The translations under genes and the position numbers were made by a program. A stretch of 64,000 nucleotides of DNA from JAUZRW01 sp034437755 (GTDB lineage Bacteria > Chloroflexota > Anaerolineae > Aggregatilineales > Phototrophicaceae), in NCBI GenBank assembly GCA_034437755.1, contig DAOTTV010000051.1, positions 3,334 through 67,333 of the forward strand, given 5' to 3'. Below are positions 59,943 to 64,000 of the stretch, piece after piece; position 1 is the stretch's first letter, and each line of letters begins with the position of its first letter. The notes beneath the pieces were generated by a model. That model worked only from the letters and a program-made list of their open reading frames with translations, was not told the DNA's origin and made no database searches.

Positions 59943-62242
59943 GCGAGCAAGCGACCAACACGACCAACGATGCGCCCCAATTACCGGGCTTCATCGTTGG
60001 CTTTTCGCGCCTGTGGAATCGCGTGTCGGGCAGTTTAGTGCCGTTCCTCGCTGTGATCACGGCGTTTCTAGCGGGCATCCCGCTAATTATGATGACTGTT
60101 GGGCTAAATGACCCGGTGCGTGGCTTGCAAGTCTCCGGTCAAGCCTATTCAGCATTGGTCGAGGGCTTGTCCGGTCTAGCGGTGAGTGATGTTATCGACT
60201 CGGAAGATTTTTCAGCCATCCGCGCCTATGGCGATCAGGTCGAAATCGGTGAGATTGGCACAAATGCCAGCACATACGAAGACATCACTCGCATCGGTGT
60301 CGATAAGGTGCGCTCTTATCAGGAATTTCTCGGTCAATATCCAGAACTGGATAGCGACGAAGAGATCGAATATCTGATACAGACTGAGCGTATTCTAGAA
60401 AATATCGCCGACGACCAGAGTCCTGAAGAAGCGCTCACGATTGTGCAGGGCATCACGACCTTCCGCGATGGCGATTTCATCACGACTTTCGCCGGAGAAG
60501 ATGGCGCTCGTCGCAATCGCCGCGCTGACCGCGATGCAAACCAGACTCTGGCTGAGATAGCGAATATTGCCGAAGATTATCCGACACCGGACGCATTGCG
60601 TGCCGACGAAGATGAGCTAGAAGATGTGATCGAGATTTATCCAGCGCTGGAAACGCTCGATACCGCGCAACTGGCGCAAGCGCTCGATTATCTGGTCATC
60701 ATCGACGAATACAGTATCACTGTCGAAGTGTTGCGCGGTTTCCGCGTGGTCGAGCAGACGGACATTGATCTGCTCGATGACTCCGTTCAATCTGTCCTGC
60801 TCGAGATTGAGGATATTAGCAGTGGCGAAAATGTGAGTCCCGTCGATGCTGTGCTAGCGTTACAAGAGTTGGATGATCTTGGCTTGTCCGATCAACGTCA
60901 ATTGCTGGGGAGCAACTTCCAGTGGTTGAACAGCATGGAACGGCGCGGCTTGCTCAGCAGTGATGATGTTGAGACGATCCTCGCGGGCGAACTCGATCAG
61001 GTACTTGTAGACAATCTGATTCTCCTGCGACCGAGCAATCAAATCCTAATCATCGAAGATGCCGACCAACGCTATGGCATCGTCCGCACCGAGACCGACC
61101 AACCAATCCCTTTCTTTCGCTTGTTAGGGCAGGCGCTGGTCTTCGTGCCGACCCAGCTTGAAAATACGATCGTCAAATCAATTCCGTATATCATCGCTGG
61201 CTTAGCCGTTGCGCTAGGCTTCAAGGGCGGCTTGTTTAACATCGGGGCTGAAGGTCAGTTGTTCATCGGCGCTACCTTTGCTGTGTGGATTGGCATCAGC
61301 TTTGAGCTTATCAGCATCCTGCATATCCCGCTTATGTTGTTCTTCGGCTTACTCGGCGGGATATTATGGGGCGCGATTCCCGGCGCGTTGAAAGCCTTCA
61401 CCGGCGCGCATGAAGTCATCACGACGATCATGATGAACTTCATCGCGATTTTCTTGGTCGATTGGCTGATTAAAGCGCGTGATCCGATCCTGCTCGGTGA
61501 CCCGACATCAAGCGCCCCCAAAACGCCCAACATATTCCAATCGGCATGGCTCCCGACGTTCGACACGATCGGCTGGCTGTGGTTCTTAGGAGCATCGCTG
61601 GTCGTGCTGGCGATGACTGTCTACCCGCATCGTAATAAGCTGACGACATCGATCATCGTCAAAGGCGCTGTCTACGCTATCGTGACTTTTATCGTCAGCC
61701 TGTTCATCAAGGCGATTACTGTACAGGGCGAGTTACACTTCGGCTTCGTGATTATGCTTCTCGCGATCTGGGTGACGGACTGGTTCTTAGAGCGCACGAC
61801 TGCCGGCTTCGAGCTACGAACGGTAGGCATCAATCAACGGGCGGCGAAATACGCAGGGATGAATGTCTCGTTCAATATTGTGCTGGCGATGGCGCTCAGC
61901 GGTGGGCTGGCAGGCTTAGCCGGTGCGATCGAAGTCAGCGGCAAGGAACACGTCATGTTCCCGGCCTTGTTCGCCAATTACGGCTTCGATGCGATCGCCG
62001 TTGCCTTGCTCGCCCGCACGAACCCGCGCAACATGCTGTGGGCGGGTCTATTGTGGGGCGGCTTGCTCAGTGGGGCAGGTGCGATGCAAATCCGCGCTGA
62101 TGTCTCGCTCGATTTAATCAAGATCATTCAGGCACTGATTATCATGTTCGTCGCGGCTGACCAGATCATCCGCTTTGTCTGGCGCATCTCAGAGAAGACG
62201 GACGATGACGACTTGCAGTTCACAAGCGGTTGGGGAGGTTAA
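59939..62242 (+). CDS. BMP-type importer permease with large extracytoplasmic insertion
   Basis: A 767-residue permease of the YufP/NupB type, about twice the usual length. One membrane segment (about residues 33-55) is followed by about 310-330 acidic, mainly helical residues with repeated charged motifs (for example EDFSAIRAYGDQ, EEIEYLIQTERILENIA, DLLDDSVQSVLLEIEDIS). The ordinary permease core begins at TIVKSIPYIIAGLAVALGF and FKGGLFNIGAEGQLFIGATF (about residues 410-440). By topology the insertion should lie outside the membrane. The start overlaps the ATPase stop (ATGA). The insertion could contact the BMP binding proteins or the cell wall. Confidence 0.92.
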   Translation: MSEQATNTTNDAPQLPGFIVGFSRLWNRVSGSLVPFLAVITAFLAGIPLIMMTVGLNDPVRGLQVSGQAYSALVEGLSGLAVSDVIDSEDFSAIRAYGDQVEIGEIGTNASTYEDITRIGVDKVRSYQEFLGQYPELDSDEEIEYLIQTERILENIADDQSPEEALTIVQGITTFRDGDFITTFAGEDGARRNRRADRDANQTLAEIANIAEDYPTPDALRADEDELEDVIEIYPALETLDTAQLAQALDYLVIIDEYSITVEVLRGFRVVEQTDIDLLDDSVQSVLLEIEDISSGENVSPVDAVLALQELDDLGLSDQRQLLGSNFQWLNSMERRGLLSSDDVETILAGELDQVLVDNLILLRPSNQILIIEDADQRYGIVRTETDQPIPFFRLLGQALVFVPTQLENTIVKSIPYIIAGLAVALGFKGGLFNIGAEGQLFIGATFAVWIGISFELISILHIPLMLFFGLLGGILWGAIPGALKAFTGAHEVITTIMMNFIAIFLVDWLIKARDPILLGDPTSSAPKTPNIFQSAWLPTFDTIGWLWFLGASLVVLAMTVYPHRNKLTTSIIVKGAVYAIVTFIVSLFIKAITVQGELHFGFVIMLLAIWVTDWFLERTTAGFELRTVGINQRAAKYAGMNVSFNIVLAMALSGGLAGLAGAIEVSGKEHVMFPALFANYGFDAIAVALLARTNPRNMLWAGLLWGGLLSGAGAMQIRADVSLDLIKIIQALIIMFVAADQIIRFVWRISEKTDDDDLQFTSGWGG

Positions 62243-62245
62243 CCG

Positions 62246-63541
62246 ATGGCGACTATCACGCAAAAATCGACAACAGATACCGGCTTTCAATTCACACGTA
62301 AACGTTTTCTATCGACTGTCCTCGTGCTGATCGGCTTATTCGCGCTCATACAGTCCAACAGCACTTTTGACAGCACGACCAGCACGACCCTCGCGCTCGA
62401 ATCCGGCGCATCCGGCACCGTGTTAGAGGTCGATATACCGACCCTGACCTTCATGTTAGTCATGTCTTCGTACTTCGTGATTGTGGGCGTACTCGGCATC
62501 ATTGACCTGCGCCCGCTTCATCGCTTGACGACGTCGCTCTTGATTGCGGCGGGGGTGATGCTATTCCCGACGATCATCATCGCGGCGGTCGGTGATGGAC
62601 GCACGAACGCGATCACGCTCATCACCGAGAGCTTGCGGCTCTCGACACCGATTGCGATCGGGGCGATGGCGGGCATTTGGTGCGAGCGCGCCGGTGTGAT
62701 CAACATCGCCATCGAAGGCATGATGCTGTTCGCGGCATGCTTCGGCTTCACCGCGCTTTTCTTGATGCGGGGTTGGTTCCCTAATGCGGATATTAACACG
62801 CTTCTGTTTGTGTCGGTGCTGGTAGCAATCCTCACCGGCGGGGTTGTCGCGTTGCTTCATGCGTGGCTATCCATCACCTTTGCGACGGATCAGATTGTCA
62901 GCGGGACAGTGATTAACATCCTCGCGCTGGGGTCAACCAGCTTTATCCGGCGCGAAGTGCTGTTGAGCGCGACGCAGGGCATTGATACCCTGCCTATCGT
63001 GCGGATTCCGTTTTTAGTCGATATTCCGATCATTGGCGAGGCCTTGTTCGCCAATAAGCCAATCTACTTCATGATGTTCGTCGTCATCATCCTGACACAC
63101 GTCGTCCTGTTCCATACTAAGTGGGGCTTACGCACGCGCTCAGTGGGCGAGAACCCGCACGCCGCCGATACACTGGGGATCAACGTCAACCGTATGCGCT
63201 GGATCAACGTCTTCATCGGTGGGCTGGTCGCAGGTCTGGCAGGGGCATGGTTCACGTTAGAGATTGCCGGCCGCTTCAACGATGGCATGACCGATGGCAA
63301 GGGCTTCATCGCGCTGGCGGCGATGATCTTCGGTAAGTGGACACCCTTCGGCGCGTTCGGCGGGGCGCTCTTGTTCGGCTTTGCGGATGCGCTCGGCACG
63401 CGCTTCCAGATCATCGACGTGCCGATTCCGCCGCAGTTCTTGCAGATGGTGCCGTATATCGTGACGATGATCGTGCTGGCAGGCTTGGTCGGTCGGGCGA
63501 TTCCACCGCGGGCAGTGGGGCAACCGTATAAGAAAGAATAG
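62246..63541 (+). CDS. BMP-type importer permease, second subunit
   Basis: A 431-residue permease of the YufQ/NupC type. After one membrane segment and a short Ser/Thr-rich loop (FDSTTSTTLALE), the conserved core shows IGAMAGIWCERAGVINIAIEGMML, GTVINILALGSTSFIRREVL, VGENPHAADTLGINVNRMRW and GFIALAAMIFGKWTPFGAFG. It starts 3 bp after the first permease with GGAGG upstream. With 58404, 59939 and the two BMP proteins it completes a nucleoside importer, which would supply adenosine deaminase (42371). Confidence 0.94.
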   Translation: MATITQKSTTDTGFQFTRKRFLSTVLVLIGLFALIQSNSTFDSTTSTTLALESGASGTVLEVDIPTLTFMLVMSSYFVIVGVLGIIDLRPLHRLTTSLLIAAGVMLFPTIIIAAVGDGRTNAITLITESLRLSTPIAIGAMAGIWCERAGVINIAIEGMMLFAACFGFTALFLMRGWFPNADINTLLFVSVLVAILTGGVVALLHAWLSITFATDQIVSGTVINILALGSTSFIRREVLLSATQGIDTLPIVRIPFLVDIPIIGEALFANKPIYFMMFVVIILTHVVLFHTKWGLRTRSVGENPHAADTLGINVNRMRWINVFIGGLVAGLAGAWFTLEIAGRFNDGMTDGKGFIALAAMIFGKWTPFGAFGGALLFGFADALGTRFQIIDVPIPPQFLQMVPYIVTMIVLAGLVGRAIPPRAVGQPYKKE

Positions 63542-63548
63542 AAATCGG

Positions 63549-63743
63549 GTGGTCTCCCTGAAAGCGGACTATGACCTCGGCCCCTATGATTACCTTGAAC
63601 CGACTCTGTTGTATTATCGTGATCGCCTCGAGCGCTTTTACGTCGGCTCGCGTATTGGCAGGACGGCGGGCTATGTCATCCGTAATGTGACGGCGTTGCA
63701 GATGTTAGACGCGGTACGTCGGGCGATTGTTAACGACTCTTAA
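63549..63743 (+). CDS. Short unknown ORF after the importer operon
   Basis: A 64-residue frame starting with GTG 7 bp after the second permease stop. The composition looks coding-like (YDLGPYDYLEPTLLYYRDRLERF) and it ends close to a gene-free stretch, but the ribosome site is poor and no family is recognised. It may be a small operon partner or the remnant of a longer gene. Confidence 0.45.
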   Translation: MVSLKADYDLGPYDYLEPTLLYYRDRLERFYVGSRIGRTAGYVIRNVTALQMLDAVRRAIVNDS

Positions 63744-64000
63744 CCCCGCCTTATTACAAAAGCATGGGGATTTTTCATGTGCGGGGTATGATTCAAGTGT
63801 TTGTGGCTCTTTGGGATGTCGCGTGGTTTTTGTGGCAGTGGCTTTGCCCCCGCCCCCCCCACAAGGAACGATCGTTCATTGACCTTGTTCATTATGAACG
63901 CGCAACGTTCAAAAAACCAAAAGTTTTTGGTGTTCCCTTTTTTCAAAAAGGAGACAAAAGGGGCTTGACCACGCAAGATACGAAAGACCCTATATTATTA
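63744..64000 (-). repeat. Gene-free right edge with dispersed repeat
   Basis: Bases 63917-63989, read on the minus strand, match 45145-45216, including GGTCAAGC and GGGAAC...CCAAAAACTTTTG. Upstream lies a GGCTTTGCCCCC element and a run of C (63850-63862), similar in style to the 1745-1761 hairpin. AACGATCGTT (63876-63885) is a perfect 10-bp palindrome. The repeat may continue past the window edge. Confidence 0.6.

Noticed and set aside
63740..63976. 78-codon minus-strand frame at the right edge
   Set aside because: It is contained in the repeat and C-run; the F-L-K-K-G-N peptide shared with 45.2 kb comes from the DNA repeat.
1..64000. CRISPR arrays, tRNA and rRNA genes
   Set aside because: No regularly spaced repeats, no tRNA-like T-loop and acceptor pairs, and no rRNA-like stretches were seen in the spacers; a covariance search would be the decisive check.

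Overview
The window looks like chromosome of a member of the Chloroflexota (Anaerolineae-like). This is inferred from its content, not from a marker gene: extracytoplasmic proteins with long Thr/Pro/Ala-rich linkers (for example the DUF3048 protein), a transaldolase-glucose-6-phosphate isomerase fusion, a MurF-alanine racemase fusion, a DrrAB-type exporter under a MarR repressor, BMP-family nucleoside importers, and a split glycine dehydrogenase (GcvPA/GcvPB). Base composition is moderate, genes are dense and found on both strands, and no rRNA, tRNA, CRISPR array, transposase or phage structural gene was recognised.

Layout. 1-373 is the start of an aspartokinase cut by the window edge. 0.6-4.7 kb holds a PSP1 (RicT-like) protein, a PIG-L deacetylase and an M20 amidohydrolase coupled to a small unknown protein. 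4.7-7.9 kb holds purA with a structured leader, then a BtuF-like binding protein without a signal peptide, translationally coupled to a sensorless histidine kinase. 7.9-10.8 kb has a CHAD-like protein and a large unknown membrane protein. 11-16 kb has the large subunit of an acyl-CoA mutase, a membrane-anchored glycosidase-like protein and an M28 peptidase lipoprotein. 15.9-17.4 kb (minus strand) is a small copper/cytochrome-oxidase assembly set: a PCu(A)C-like lipoprotein, Sco1 and a small membrane protein. 17.5-21.1 kb is a glycine-riboswitch-controlled gcvH-gcvPA-gcvPB operon. 21.2-28.6 kb has murF-alr, tgt, a phosphate-binding-like lipoprotein, a second PIG-L deacetylase with a TPR protein, and a DUF3048 lipoprotein-like protein. 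28.7-31.1 kb is the MarR-DrrA-DrrB exporter unit. 31.4-41.1 kb has a DUF4139 protein, a membrane polyferredoxin, uvrA and secA. 41.3-44.9 kb has a winged-helix protein, two small membrane proteins, adenosine deaminase and ctaB. 45.4-49.2 kb is a pentose-phosphate pair (tal-pgi, gnd). 49.4-52.7 kb has a MenA-like prenyltransferase, gpmI and a YhhN protein. 53.1-55.7 kb is the most accessory-looking stretch: a lone receiver-domain protein and an orphan PrimPol replicase-like protein behind a leader full of inverted repeats. 55.7-63.7 kb is a complete BMP-type nucleoside ABC importer with two paralogous binding proteins.

The genes are mostly housekeeping, but several proteins have lost family-defining residues. 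The tRNA-guanine transglycosylase lacks all three zinc cysteines, and the MurF half of MurF-Alr lacks several Mur-ligase signatures. One nucleoside permease carries a periplasm-sized insertion. The intergenic regions hold dispersed repeats: a 120-bp MITE-like element in two copies (about 45.0 and 52.9 kb), and a hairpin repeat shared between about 45.2 kb and the right edge of the window, with a related piece near 1.8 kb.
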